From Blasia pusilla (taxonomy: Eukaryota; Marchantiophyta; Marchantiopsida; Blasiales): a DNA stretch of 64,000 nt. The DNA lies in NCBI GenBank assembly GCA_050084515.1, contig CM114272.1, positions 29,388,001 through 29,452,000 on the forward strand, written 5' to 3'. Positions within the stretch are counted from its first letter, which is position 1; each line of letters opens with the position of its first letter. Under the pieces are notes generated by a model. That model was not told the DNA's origin. It did no database searches and was given only the letters and a program-made list of their open reading frames with translations. Positions 21,394-35,200 of the stretch are shown here, one piece after another. The translations under genes and the position numbers were made by a program.

Positions 21394-24300
21394 GTTGGAG
21401 TAATCGATGGTCGAAGTCGGTTCGATCCTGCGAAGTGGATCGCACGACCGAGCATTGACGACTCTGGATGAAATAGTTCGAACGAGTTCGATCGATGAAT
21501 AGTCTGGGCAGGCAGGAAGCATGCGGCATCCAGTTCTCAATTCAATTCCAACTTCCTCCGAATGAGCCTGAACCCTATAGTACCAGTCCTCATCCCGCAT
21601 CGACCGACCTTTGCCCCCCACTTCCTGCATTTCGCCATCACCTCAGGGATGTTGCTTGTCAGCCGATTCCCCATTTCGTGAAATTCAATTCCAAATGGAA
21701 CCTTTTCTTTATTTATACTTATACACATGTAAAACTTTTGGTACCGATGGAAACTTTCAGATGAACCTATCGATGGATAAAGCTCAAGCTGAGCTCCGGG
21801 TAGAACTTGACATAGCCGTACTTGGATCAGGTTGGACCGAATTGAAATGAAGCGCGCAATCATCTCCTTGTTTCTCGCCATTTTCCAAGTTTCTGGGCTT
21901 CGAATCCATTTCTTTTTGGTTAGTACGACATACCTTTTCATTTTCTTACTCACCACCTCTGGTCACGAGAAGTGTGCTGCCGTACGTGCTCGCCTCAAGA
22001 TCTAGAGCTATAGTCCAAACCGAATGCTCGCAATCTGCTGCTTTTCTTGACCAAATGCAATGCTATCTATACACTGAAGCTGGGTAGCTGGGATCTCCTA
22101 GTTATGTCCAGTACTCTAGAGTACTTGTACATTCGAACTCGTGACGTTGTAGTTTAGTTTATTCACTTCATCCACAACTATTCACTTACACTTGTCTTAG
22201 ACCGAATGAGGCGATCCTGGAGTGCCCACACCGAAATGAAAAGCAGTCGGCCGATCTAAACTGTGGGACCTCTAACGGTGGATCGAACTGAAAGGAGAGA
22301 TTCCGTCTCCAGCACACTTGCTTGCTTTCGATTGTACGATACTGGCTAGCTCCCGAAGTGGACTACTCGATTTTCGGATGCATGCATGTTAGTCGATCTT
22401 ACTTTGTGAATCGGTTCAGAATGTTTGTGAGTAAATCGATGGCACCTCAGCTCCCGAATGGCCTAGAATGGGATCGATCGATCTGCTTTGCTTTGCTTGC
22501 AAGGTGCACGAATGAAGTCAATTTCGCATTAATTTTCGCCATTCGCTCCACCCCAGGCTTTTTCTTGCCCCATATCGAATAGTAAAGAGAGAAATAATCA
22601 TGTATATTGCACTTCTTCGAGATCTCGAACACCTTTCTTCCGTCTAGATCGGGTTATTCTTGTCCCGATTGGTTCCATCGATATCGATCTCCCATCACTC
22701 AACTGTTGAGAACACCAAACGTCCGATTATGCTTAACGAATTTCCAGATCTAAACCCGATCTATCGATCGATTTGCAGTTTATAAGCATAAGCCTTCATG
22801 TATCACATCTGCTAGACCAAACATTAGTTAGGCCTCTCCATTCGAATCACTCCAAGAGCATTAATTACTTTAAGAAATTAATTCTAGTGCTTTTTGACTT
22901 TTTTAAGGTGCTTTTGTATTTTGGAATACCGATCTTATTTGTCACCAAAGTTTACGTTTGGCAGGTGATGCTCTCCTTACTAATCTAAATCCAAACACAC
23001 TCACATTAGTCGCGATTTGGGTCTACCATCTCTCGAATGTTGGTCTTGCGTCATCTTTCAAATTCAATCAATCTAGATGGGATCACATACATATCTACTC
23101 CATCACTCCCCAACACAAACAAATCTTCGACTTCTTTGGTAGTCTAAGAATCTAAAATGGCCCAAGCGTGTTTAGCGGTCCCAATTGCCCAATGGACCTT
23201 GAACAAGTCTCTAACAAGGAATTCAATATCGAGCTAAGGATCAAGGTCCAAGGTTGGTATTCATTACTAGCCAATCTAGACTTGGCTTGATGTCGAAACC
23301 CCAAAGCCAATCTCTCAATTCATCGTATGCCCTTGTCACTCAATTCATCCTATGCCTTATGGAATCTAGATGGGGTTGAGGTTCCAAATACCCTTGGAGA
23401 CCTTCCCCTTTATGTATAGTTCTAAAGATCCCCAACCCTCCCTACCCTTAGAAAAGTCTTCTTGAGCAGCTCCTCAATTATGGCCTCCAACCCAATTAAC
23501 ATTGTAAGAGTTTGGGAAGGGTTTCTATATCTCTGCTCATACATTTGACTCAATTCTTAGTGCGTTAGAATTTTCTCCTCAGAAGATTTCCAATACTATC
23601 CTATTCATCTCAAACCCATCTTGAGTCTAGCCATTATAATCTCAAACATGAAGAATCCCCCAAACACTGGATCAAGTTCTAAATCCATTATAAGTCCCCT
23701 TGGCGCCCAACTCTTATAGGACTTGAGTTCTTCTCAAGTTGAGCTCCACATTTGGTCTTGTTCTACTAGGTCACAATCCCCCATCGTTTGAAACGCCAAT
23801 CAAGGCTAGCCTCTAACTTCTGCAACTCATATCTCAATGGTGAGACTCCGACGCGCTTTCATCCTTGTGTGAGTCCACTAAAATTTTGGTGTATTGTATC
23901 GGCACGCAATTGGTTATGAGGATCGCCACAATTTGACACCACATCTCTTTCCATTAGTAATCAAGTCAATAGGAGTCATATATCATATTTTGAAGTGCAA
24001 AGTTTTATTGCATATGATCAACTAATAAAGACCGAAATCAAATCAATAGGAGTCATATCTCACATTTTGGAGTGCAAAGTTCTATTCCATATGATACTAA
24101 TTCAGACAAAAAGTATAAAAGGAAAAGGAAGTGGGATCTCTAAGAGACAGTTAAATAAAATGAGGAATAGAAATGATATAACATAACCCGCGCATCACCT
24201 GGCCATGATTAATGTAAGCCCCTTTAAATACAATTTTCGAATTTGAAATGAGAGATTTTAATTTCTTTCATAAGATGTCACTTTTATCATACCATCCACT

Positions 24301-24700
24301 CATTAATTTTTTCCCATTTTATTTATTTTGTTTAGGTCTTCTTGGCCGTCCCTACAACCACTCTAACCAATCCATGTGTCCACGAAAGTAATAATAACAA
24401 TTAATTGTTTCCCTCCCACAGGGCCGTAAGCGAGTAATAATTTATTACTAATTTAAGAATTTAATTCATTTCATCAATCTTTTTGCGTATCTTTCGTGAG
24501 TCCCACAAACGTACTAACTCACTCATCTTACTATTAAGTCGCAGACTCCTATCATCATTATCATTACTTGACATAAATGCGTTAGCCTTCAATTATACGG
24601 AGCTCTATGAAAATTAATTATTTTTATTTTTATTATTATTACATCGAAAAGGGATGTTCGAGTACGCAAGATACGGCACTCGAGTTCAATCGCATCTGCC
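20130..24700. other. Intergenic; no supported gene
   Basis: Mixed AT-rich DNA. Seen here: a (GA)n run at 21359-21389 and a shorter one near 21249-21264. From about 22770 to 24550 the sequence has low complexity and many stops on both strands, consistent with decayed repeats. None of the open frames has recognisable domains. Confidence 0.4.
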
Positions 24701-24706
24701 CTAATT

Positions 24707-25345
24707 GGTGGAGTCGAATGCGGACATGAATCGTGAAGTTGGGGACTTGAAAATCTCTTTTTCTTTTTTTTTCCTTCGATAATGCGTGCATCGAATGAGT
24801 CTAGTTCGAGCTGTAGTTGGGTAGATAGATAGTACAACGCTACGAACACGTTCGTGTGGAAACCGATGGGGATCTAACTCATCGACGGCCAGGAGGAAAG
24901 TAAGAAAGAGAGCAGGCCAGGGTAGAAGTAATTGGTGTAGTCGAATGTGGACGAGAATCGTGCAGTGGGAGACTTGGAGTATGGGCATCGACATTGCGTG
25001 CATCGAATAAAGTGTGGTTCTGGCTTTAGATGGGTAGATACTGTGAAGCTACAGACACGTTCGGTTGGAAACCGATGAGCGTCTATCTCTTCGACGGCCA
25101 GGAGGAAAGAAAGGTAGCAAGCCAGAGTGGTACTTGGTGGAGTCGAATGCGGACATGAATCGTGCAGTCGGAGCTTTGGAGCATGAAAATCGACATTGTG
25201 TGCAGCGAATTAGTCTGGTTCTATCTGTAGCTGGCAAGCCACTGCAAAGCTACAACGTTCGTGTGTAAACCGATGGGGGGAAATAAAATAATAACCTCAT
25301 CGATGGCCAGGAGGAAAGAAGGAGAGCAAACCCAGGGGTAAGAAA
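24707..25345. repeat. Three-copy tandem repeat, about 200-230 nt
   Basis: GGTGGAGTCGAATGCGGACATGAATCGTG starts at 24707 and 25136, with a variant at 24934. Copies share CATCGAAT-AGT-TGGTTC, ACGTTCG-GTGGAAACCGATG and TCATCGACGGCCAGGAGGAAAG. Spacing is 227 and 202 nt. Confidence 0.85.
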
Positions 25346-25371
25346 CAAAAAAGTGCTCGCCGTCGTCGACT

Positions 25372-25685
25372 GCAATCGATTGCTCCATCCCCAGCAAGCA
25401 AGCTAGGGTAGAAACGAACATGGCGACCGTCAAGAATTGCATTCGATTGCTCCATCCCCAGCAAGCAAGCTAGGGTAGAAACGACCATCATGAATGGCAT
25501 TCGATTGCTCCATCCCCAGCAAGCTAGGGTAGAAACGAATACGGTGACCGTCATGAATTGCAATCGATTGTCCCCTCCCTCACCAGTACGCAAGCAAGCT
25601 AAGGTAGAAACAAATACGTTCGTCAACTGCAATTAATCGATACACTCCCAGCAAGCACGCCGAAGGGAAGAAACGGTTCGAATTT
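25372..25685. repeat. Five-copy tandem repeat, about 64 nt
   Basis: GCAATCGATTGCTCCATCCC-CAGCAAGCAAGCTAGGGTAGAAACGA repeats at 25372, 25439, 25497, 25560 and 25629 (spacing 58-69 nt). It directly follows the larger array at 24707-25345. Confidence 0.9.
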
Positions 25686-25856
25686 GGCTTTCGATCTCCA
25701 GCGAACCACAAGCTCAGTTAGGATGCACCATCTAATTCCCAATCAAAACACTCCAAGTTTCCAACCCATAGGTCACTGGTCAAACTCCAATACATGGCCG
25801 TGTTGTCATGATCACTATCCATGTCATGATCACTATTCGGAGAGGCTCTGCCATAG

Positions 25857-26520
25857 ATGATGATCTCATTGCCATCAAGCATACAAAGACAAGGAGGCCG
25901 TTGTCGTGCTTGGATAGTGGTTTTGGCACAGTGTCCAATTGGGGGTGAGAGGATAGTCATTCATGATGCAGTGCGGGATATTATGTTTTCTATTGTTCGG
26001 GAGAGTGGTTTTCATGTGCAGAGAGAGAAGCACGATTCCGTGCGGGATTCCCTTATCCGTGGTGATCTCTACATGATGCGGGAGTCTGAGGTGGTGGTAA
26101 GCGGATGTTGTAGTGACGGATCTTACGCGGGAGGCGGTGCGAGCCCAAGTGGTGGCACAAGGGAGATTGCTACAAGGAGCGGCGGCAACGACGGTCAAAA
26201 AGACCCGCATTTATAGTCGACTTCATGACAGACATCGATTTATCCCCTTAGCCATTGAGATGTACGGAGCTAAGGGGGAGAGGTTTGACTCGTTCCTTAC
26301 GGATTGCGCCCATCATCTCTAGTTGAGAAATGGGTTGTCCTTAACTTTATTGTAGGCAACGGGTCTCCATAATTTTGCAGCTTGCCCAAGCAAATGGGCT
26401 TTGCGGCGGGCTCAGGCGGTTGGAGACGCCAATGCTAGAGGCCTAATTAGTAGTAGCCATAGTTCTCTAGGTGTTGTTGATATTGTCTCTATTATTAGTG
26501 ATTTTGGTCGTTAGGAGGAG
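25857..26520 (+). pseudogene. C-terminal fragment of a non-LTR-type retroelement protein (copy 1)
   Basis: Read with one frameshift near 26100, the plus strand gives CPIGGERIVIHDAVRDIM, then ESGFHVQREKHDS, GDLYMMRESEVVV, LTREAVRAQVVAQGR, HRFIPLAIEMYGAKGERF and DSFLTDCAHH. The order (Cys-rich knuckle, RHDxVRD, then (K/R)PD-like followed by a hydrophobic D-V strand) resembles the restriction-like endonuclease end of R2-type non-LTR retrotransposon proteins; the Pro of the PD motif is Gly here. No reverse transcriptase was found upstream. A second copy of the same segment lies at 43679-44190. The family assignment is an inference. Confidence 0.5.
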
Positions 26521-26649
26521 GAAGCCCCCTTTTGAGTTTTTTGGCTCTCTATGCCCCCCTTGTTTGTATCCTATTTTCTATTTAAGTTTTTATATTCCCT
26601 GGGTAGTAGGAAGAAGCCGGGGACATGGTGGGAGAGTTTCGAAGCTGAG

Positions 26650-27765
26650 GATCCTACTCCATACGCGCACTGGGATCTAGCCATTGCCAAGCTCATGATT
26701 TGACTCATCAGACTTGAGCTCAGCCTAGCTGCTGTTCATGTAAATGCTACTAATGCTGGTGCTCAGGGTGGAATATAGAAGCTCGGTGCATCCTGATTGC
26801 TGGTTGGGAGGGGAGGCTTCAGGGCATACATATATACAATCTTGCTCGCTCGTGTTGCTGGATTGCTAATGTGCAAAGAGCTAATGATGGTGCTAGAACC
26901 TAGATCAGTGCATCCTGCTGGTTTGGAGATTCAAGCTCATGATCCTTAGACTAATATTCCATACTGGCATATACTGACACTGGCGAGCTAGCTGCTTCTG
27001 CTGCTCGCTCGCTGCATGGGCTTGAAGAAGTTAGCTAATTGCATTGGGGCTGGGAAATCATTATGTTTCTGTTATCATGTTGGTTGGGAGATTCATTGAC
27101 AAGCTGAGCTGATGTTACTGGCTATGGCTATGATTGGCTGGCTGGATTCTGGTACTTGGGAGATCATTCAAGCTGCATATGCTGGTTGGGATATTTATTG
27201 AGTCACAAGCTGTGAGCTGATGTTACGACTCGGTATACTGGCTATGGCTATGATTGGCTGGCTGGATTCTGGTACTTGGGAGATCATTCAAGCTGCATAT
27301 GCTGGTTGGGATATTTATTGAGTCACAAGCTGGTGATCCTACTCCATACACTGGCACTGGCTAGCTACCTGCGTTGTGGTGGTTGGGAAATCATTCAAGC
27401 TATACATCTGCTGGTTGGGAGCCTCATGAATAACGGAGCTAATGGTCCTACTCCGTACACTGGCTAGCTGCTGCTGTTGCCTGCATGGGGTCCCAAAGGC
27501 TAGCTGCATTGTGCTGGTTGGGTGATCATTCAAGCTGGATATGCTAGTTGGGAGTTGGGAGATTCATCCAGTCCGTCACAAACTGACTCTGGCTGGCTAC
27601 TGCTTCCTGCATGGGGCCCGAGAAGCTAGCTACTTTGTGCCGGTCGGGAGTTGCATTCTAGATACATATGCTTGTGTGATGATCATTTGAATCGAGAGAT
27701 TAATTGCGTTACAAGCTGATGATCCTACTCCTTCACTGCCTGGCCCCAGCCTGGCTCATCGTTAA
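26650..27765. repeat. Degenerate tandem array with one perfect 96-nt duplication
   Basis: A loose unit of about 100-120 nt (CTGGCTAGCTGCTGCTG, then GCATGGG, AAGCTAGCT, TGCTGGTTGGGAGATCATTCA, AGTCACAAGCTGATGATCCTACTCC) repeats over about 1.1 kb. Within it, 27117-27212 and 27237-27332 are identical over 96 nt at a period of 120 nt, so that step is recent compared with the rest. Confidence 0.8.
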
Positions 27766-27769
27766 TGCT

Positions 27770-29240
27770 GTTGGAAGAAACGGGTTAAATCCTCCCAAGC
27801 CTCCTGATTCGGACAAGATGATGAAATCTCCTCTACTCATTACACTTTTGCAAGTAATGCTCTTCCCGTTTCCCCCATCTCGCCAAGTTTCCTATCTATG
27901 CCCGAAGGTTGAGTAGACGAGGAATGACGAGACAAACCACATTTATTTCTGCCAAAGCTTTGTGAAATATTGTAGTGACGGCAGGTCCTCCAGATATGAT
28001 TCTGAGATTTCTGATGCACTAGCCTAGGACACAAAGTGACGTTGTGGACAAGAACAATCTAGACCCAGGAGCAAGGCTGTGATTCGATTGCAGATGCTAC
28101 TTAGACCATGTAGAATAACTGCAACCATCTCAAGCTTTCCGGCATCATATGTAAGAAGCAACCTGAGTTGTAGAAGAGATTCCTGTCTCATCTTGATCCC
28201 CAACAGTCTCAGACAACCAATCCACTACTACGAAAGAGGCTGTGTTGCGGTAGATCATCCAGATATAATCTCAAGCTTCCATCTGCCTGGACCTGACAAA
28301 CGAAGGCGGCTGCAGAAGACAACAATTACAACTGAAAAGAGAGCGCATGTATGGCAGTGTTGCGAGATGGCTCTAGATTTCAGGTGCACAGTCGAAAGGA
28401 ACAAAGTGAAGTGGAGTTTGGAATATGACCCCACTGGCTCTGGAGAGACAATGACCCCTCAACAAAACAAAAGCGAGGGCGGCAATGTAATGGCAAGTCG
28501 CCCAGAGATGACCTTCTGCTGTCATGTGCACAACCCGAAGAGACAAACTGAAGTGCAAGAGAACAAATCCTAAAAAAGGAAAACAGAGGGTGCATAAATA
28601 CAAATGACAGAGATGCATGAGATTCTTCAATCCGGCATGGAGAATGAGAATACACAAACAAGGTTGATTGATCCAAACTTTGTTAAGTTGGTAACAGCTC
28701 TGTGCTCAGCAGAGATGGGACCTGAATCCAAAGCCCCTACTAAATTACATCTTATACAATCTAAGGTCCAGATGAGCTCCTCTGGGTATCCACATCACCT
28801 TGGGTCAATCAATCGAAGGATCACATCCTTCTCTTCTCATCGTGTCTCTTCTCGATTGCCAGTATATCAAAATTTGGACTACTCCAGGATCTGCTGTTCC
28901 AGCTCAGGGTTGGTGAATGGATCAAAGATCCACCCACAAAGACATAAGAAGCCTTTCCCCAAGTGAAGAAAGTTTGAGCAACACAAGGCAGTGACAGGAA
29001 AAATAGCCTTCTACGATGAGATCAAATCCATAAATAAACAATGTACAGTCAAGCAACCAAGCGAGGGGAACCTAATTTGTAATGTACATAAATTGGATGT
29101 GACAACAAGAGAGAAACAGTTCTTCCTTCCCCCTGTTGACAGCAACCATTTGTAATAGTTCATCAGGATTTCAGGCCACAAAATAGCTAACTTATCCACA
29201 CCAGACGGCCTACTATTTTAGCACACCTACTAGCTTTCGC
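27770..29240. other. No separate gene seen; downstream flank of the SCAR gene
   Basis: Open frames of 98-164 codons here have no recognisable domain. The part next to 29245 should contain the 3' untranslated region of the minus-strand SCAR gene. I could not place a poly(A) signal with confidence. Confidence 0.35.
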
Positions 29241-29245
29241 AAAGC

Positions 29246-32200
29246 TCATGAGTCACTCCAATCATCTTCCTCCTCATCATCCTCATCACTGCCTGCAAAT
29301 GCCTGAAACATTTCAAAAGGCATAGATGAGATACAAGCAGGCAAAGAGTCTGTTTTTTAAAGAAATCTTGTTACCTGATCCGTATGTGAACAGGACCTTG
29401 GGGGCCATAAAGTTGACAGATCATAACACAGGAACACTGCCAGGAAAGCATCCTATTCAGTCCCAAATAACTATTGTCACATGATCTTTCTTCATGTAGA
29501 GGAGCCATCAGGACTCAAGGTGACATACCTGTCGTATGGCATTTGCTTTCTCCAAAATTGCAGCAACATTTATACTCGTTGCTGGTCGAGGGAGTGGCGC
29601 CTCAGGCTTCTCCACAACTGTGTGCCTTAAGTTGAAAGACTGTTCATCAAACAAAAATACTTCAGCTTTGCATGCTCCCCCATGGACTGAGAACATCGAG
29701 GGCTCTACTACCTTCACCTCTTTAGAAAGCAGTCTATCTGCTCAGACAGCTATCTATCAGCACTTCAATTTCAAATCCTTGTCATTCAAGACACACCTGA
29801 GCACGAATCTGTTCAAGCAAATGACTTCGATCATCCACTCCTTTAGTCACGGACGGATTTGGCATGGTCTTCACCTTCTTCAGCTGCGGACAAAATAACA
29901 AGCTACATGCATAAGCAAGCATACTTGGAGGATAACAAGGTCGACAAGACCACTAACTATTGTCTAAAGAAACTGAATGGACAAGTGAGCATAGCGTGCT
30001 TTACAGGGATACACCAGTTCTTCAACAAAAAGTACCAAAGAGAGGAGGAAAGCTACTCACCATGCTTCTATCATGTGATGTTATGGCATCCAGAAGCGCA
30101 TCCTGTACATCAGCTCCTGCTCCTCGTTTTGAAGCAGGGAGAGGAGGAGGAGGAAGTTCATGGAGCTTTCGGAATGGAGGTGGTGGTGGAGGAAGTTCAT
30201 GAAGGTTTCTAGGAGGTATGGGTGGGGGCAGAAAGTCACCTTGGGTCTTAGAGGGAGGAGTTGGGGCTGGAAGGTTGTGTAAAGTTCGAGAGGGTGGCAA
30301 TGCATCTTGAAGGGCACCTACTTGCTTGGAATTTGAAACCCGGAAATCAAGGGAGGGCTTTGGCAGTGATGAGAGGAGAGAAGGATCAGACGACAAGACA
30401 GCTGAGGGTGCCGACCTAGATTCGAATGTGTTCTTAGAAGCTGGTGGTTGAGGAATTCTGGACTGGAAAGGTTCATGCGCACCCTTAAATGGTAGTGGGG
30501 GCAGCTCACGGGACAGTTTGGTATTGGATGCTGGAGGAGAAGCATCTTGTCTTTTGAAGGGTAGTGATGAATGAGAAGAAACACTTTCAGAAGCAGATAC
30601 GGCTACTCGGGGTGGCAGTGGTGGTGGAGGGGGTGGGGGTGGGGATGGTCTTGATGATGGCTGCAGCAAGGGGGACACCTGGCCGACTGGTGATTTAGTT
30701 TGGGCTATGGTATGAGCTTCATCAGGAATTTCACTATGGAGCTCTAGAGACGGTGAGGGAGAACCATCATCTGAATCCTCTGGGCGTGATGGCATACTTT
30801 CATTGCCAGTTGCCACTTCTTGAGGCCCTGAAAGAGTCCGACCTTCATACACATCTTCCTCCAAAGTAAGCTGATCCGCTGAATCCCGACTAAAAGCGGA
30901 ACTTCGCAGTGGAGAAAGCTTTTGTGAAGGTTCTGATGACGATGTCATGGAAGACGTGCGATCTGATAAATATGTACTTGGAGTAGAACTCGAGTAATCT
31001 TCAAGCGAACTAGCAGGTGAGACAACAGGAGATGAGTTAGGTTCCTCTAATGCAAGAGGACTTTCACTATCCTCTGGGATGTCCAAATGTAGTGGTCTAG
31101 AAGCAGTCTTCTGTGACATTTGTGATGTTGATGATCTCGGTGCAGGAACCTCATGAAATGTTGCTTCAGGCTCCTTCGGTGGTGAGGATGGGGATTTCAC
31201 TTCAGATTTCTGTGGTCGGATTAGGAAATGAGATTCTTCAGGCTTCTTCGGTTGAATGGAGGCAGATTCAGTCTCTGCTGTCTTTGGTGACGAAGACGGG
31301 GAAGTAGAATAATCAGAGAAATTCATACCAGGCCACTCCAGAGGCGGAAGTGGGGGAGAATTTGGCCCTGATGTTGGCGAGAAGGCCAGTATTGGAACTG
31401 ATGTAGGAGAACCAGGGCTCAGCAACTCGCTTGAAAAAGTGGACCTGGCTGGAAATCCAGGTCGCTGTGAATCTGGAGAAGACAAGATGTTGCGTGATGT
31501 TCGTATGGGCGACATTGATGATTGAAAGGCACTGAATATTGGAGAGTCAGGCGGTGAATCGGATTCTAAGGACATATGGCTTGACGGAGGAGAACTGATC
31601 TCCACTTCAATTCTGGGAGGTGAAGGGGAATGATGACGAGAGAGAGGTGCCCAACTTAGCTTTTTCTCAGACTTTGTCGGGTGAGCAGGAGATGGACTGT
31701 TACGACCCCGAGCGAAAACTTTGGCAGTTTTGTCAGCTACATATGTTCCTTGGGGGTTCAGCTTCTCCACAGACAAGCTCCGGCCATTCCTCAATCCAGA
31801 TCCTTCTGTTTTGGACTCATATATTGCAGGTTGCTTTACAGAATCAACAATAGCATCTCCAGAAATTGACGCCTTCGAAAAGTCTTCAAGCTCCTTGCGA
31901 TGTTCCTCAGATTGTAACTTGAGTTCCTTCAAATGCTCCTCTTCCTGTAGTACCCCCTTGTCCTGCTCGTCTTCCCATAGCTGCCTCTGATATTCCTCTG
32001 CCCGCCTGCGTTCCTTCTCATATTCCTCTTCTTCCCGCAAGGCCTTTTGATGTTCCTCCAGCCGTAGTCGCTCCTTCTCATATTCCTCCTCTCTGAGCCG
32101 TTCCACTTCATGCTCATCATCTCGTATCTGTTCTGCAGTTCGCTTTTCGATATCTGCCACCATCTTGCTCACTTTCACTCCACCACTACCAGATGAGACT

Positions 32201-35200
32201 GATACTCTTGGGGACTCTGCAGATTCTTCATCACCCACCCGCCTAGGCATGGCGGATGGTTGATCAAGATGAGAAGTGGAAAACTCTTGCAAAGCTCCAT
32301 CAAACTTTTGGCCCATCTTATAGTTTCTGGTGCTTCGAACAGAACTAGCACTGGAACTAGACGCTAAGCTTGACACTGATTCAGCGCTCCTTCCTCTTGC
32401 ATGCACTCTCATAGGGGAAGCGGTGATTTTTCTCATATCTTGCTCGTCAGGAATTCTATCTGAAAAGCGTCTGGCATGACCTGGAAGCTCAGAAGAAACT
32501 AATACTTGTGGGGGCAGCTCTGACCAAAGATTCTCTTCTTCAGTAGGTGCTTCTGTGCTTGGTATCTCATTTCTCAAGGGTGACACCCCACCCTCTTTTG
32601 GATGAGAAACCCTATAAGAATCAGTATCCTGCTTGCCTGCTGGCTCCGAGTCGGAGTCTGCTTCTGATTCCATAGTTGCAAGAGCATCAACAAATTGCTC
32701 ACCATCACTACCACCATCATCTTCATCATTCGCCCCTTGGTGCTGTGACTCCACAGGATCCTCATCCTTGACAAATTCACTGTAATCAACCTCTTCCCAT
32801 CTACTTGACATGCCGCCATCATCCTTACGCATAGATCTTTCTTCCTCTTCACTAATTCTGTAGATACTCTCAGACTGAGAAGATATGGAGCGTCGGGGCA
32901 AAACTGGTAAGCCTTGCACTAAGTCCATATGTTCGTCCACTTTCGGGCCTGGGATACCATTGCTTGCTCTTGCCAAATCTTCACTTGTGTCAGGAATTTC
33001 AGTTTGCCTGGATACAAAGCCCAGACTTGGATTGAAATTCATACTTTCCAATGCAGACGATAACTCATCGGATTTCTCTGCAAGTGGTAGCTGCCACATT
33101 CTGCAACTCATTTCAACGAAGACACTATTTAGTAACATTGGGGACCCAAACTCCCACATAGTGAGGTAACTGTGACTGAAAATTGGAGGGATAAGACACA
33201 CACAGGAACTGGGCAGGACAAGATCCAAACCGATAATAAGCACATTTGACAAGCTAAACCATAAACAGATAGAGAGAAGACTAGACTAAACCCAGGACCC
33301 ACAAAAATTCCTTCGAAGGAAAAAGGAGTGATATTCAGTGATCAAACCTTGGTTGAAGCTGATCTGGAGGTGTAAGTTCCCTGCTGTATTCAGGAGTGTA
33401 TCTCATGTGGAGCTGATCCACAGGTATACTTTCTTTCACGTCCACATTGCGGCGCCGGCGGCCTTTCTTCTCAACAGATAAAAATACATGCCATCCCACA
33501 TACCTGATGTGAGCTTCTGTTTCTCTGGGGATAAGAGAATATGCATCTATAGGAAGCCTCAACTGATTGTATTTGGGGAAGGAATCATCGACAGGCCGAA
33601 GAAATATCACTAGGCACACTCCTTGATTATCATGTCAAATCAAACAGTTCAGCCACCAGGCTGTGGGAAAATAGCCCACAAAGAACCCAATCACTTATGG
33701 GAAACATACAGGAAAAGGCCCAGACACCTGTTGCCTTCAACCGTGGACTGGAAAAAATCACTCGCTCACTCTTACAATTTAGAACACGTCAGAGAATATG
33801 CCAGACAATTAGGGTCCCACGTGCTCGTAATTTAACCATTAAACATCTAAACAACATTGTTGGGTACTGATTCCACGTCCATTGTTACCCAACCAAGTTC
33901 AAGGGAGGTTGAAAAGTAGAGAAAGTTGCATACAAAGGTGGTGACCATGTGAAGTTTGGGGACATTTGGCTGTGTGAGACCATTCCACACTCCAAGTAAT
34001 ATGGCACATCATGATGGGCACTAGCAGGTACAATTTTGTCATGTTTGGTAGACAGTCACGGGCAAGCGCTCTTTGTTGTCTTGATAAGATGACAGATAGG
34101 CTCCACATAAGTTCTATTACCTTTTCTCGCCGTGCCTTCTTGTCTCTTTGGGCCCGTTCAGCTTTCATGAGCTCGGAGCTAGCCCATTCAGTTCTAAAGA
34201 AGGATGGATCTGTATATCGCTTCAAGCAAGCTCCAGCCCCTCCTATGTCGAATCTACTTGACAGGACAGACCAGTCATCAATGAAATGTAAAAAGAAAGA
34301 AGGAACAATGAGCTCTCATTGACGATGTACTCAATTCTATCTTCTCTTTTTCAACCTTGTCTCAAATACAATCGTAACTTCCCAAAGACCTAAAGTCTAC
34401 AAAACCTTTCATAGTGTCTGTATGCAGAATTTACAACTCAGCTTTACACTAGACAGTAGGACAGCATCTCTGCCCAGCTGATGTATAGCTTACTTGTCCA
34501 GTAAAAAGAGTCGGGGGGGTCCTCTGCACCCTTCATAAGAGTTTCTAATGAATTTCGGCAGGTCCCCCTGTGTGCAATGATTTTGGTCATTCCGAATGCT
34601 TGCATGCCACTCCGCCCCTACAGCCATGACACAAATACTGTAAAAATAAAGCCACAAAATGAATCGGTACAAAGAGACTAGTATTCGTTTTCCTGTGCAA
34701 TACAGGCAACAGGTCCCCCCACTCTTTGGCTATCTAAATTTCCTACATCAGCTGGAACCCAGCCAATCACAGACAATGGAAATTTACTTTACTCAAGCAT
34801 CCGCCTATCTCTTCATATGTAGTTACCAATGGTAGGCCCTATTGTCGAGGCCTACCAGACTATGTATCAGGGGTTAGCCTCTGCAGCACAAAAGTTGCTT
34901 TCCAAACCTGCTGTACAAACATCCCAAGTCACTAACGTCATATTGCAAGAACCGATTCTAAAGTTATCCGAGTCATTTAAAGTGGAAAGAACCTGGTGTG
35001 TAGGCGAATCGCAGCTGATTTGTCTCCGATAGCAAAGCTTTCTCAACCGCTGGCATTTCTGCCTCGAGTTGCTGCACTCGGGCAAATAATTCATGACCCC
35101 TTGATGCAGTTGCCATGACCTCTTCATGGAGATCTCGAAAAATCTCAGCTGCAAATCTGTTGAACCGATCCACACGAAACCAAAACATCGGCAGTAGTGT

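Noticed and set aside
24707-25685. CRISPR-like array
   Set aside because: The units are contiguous tandem repeats with no unique spacers, in a eukaryotic context.
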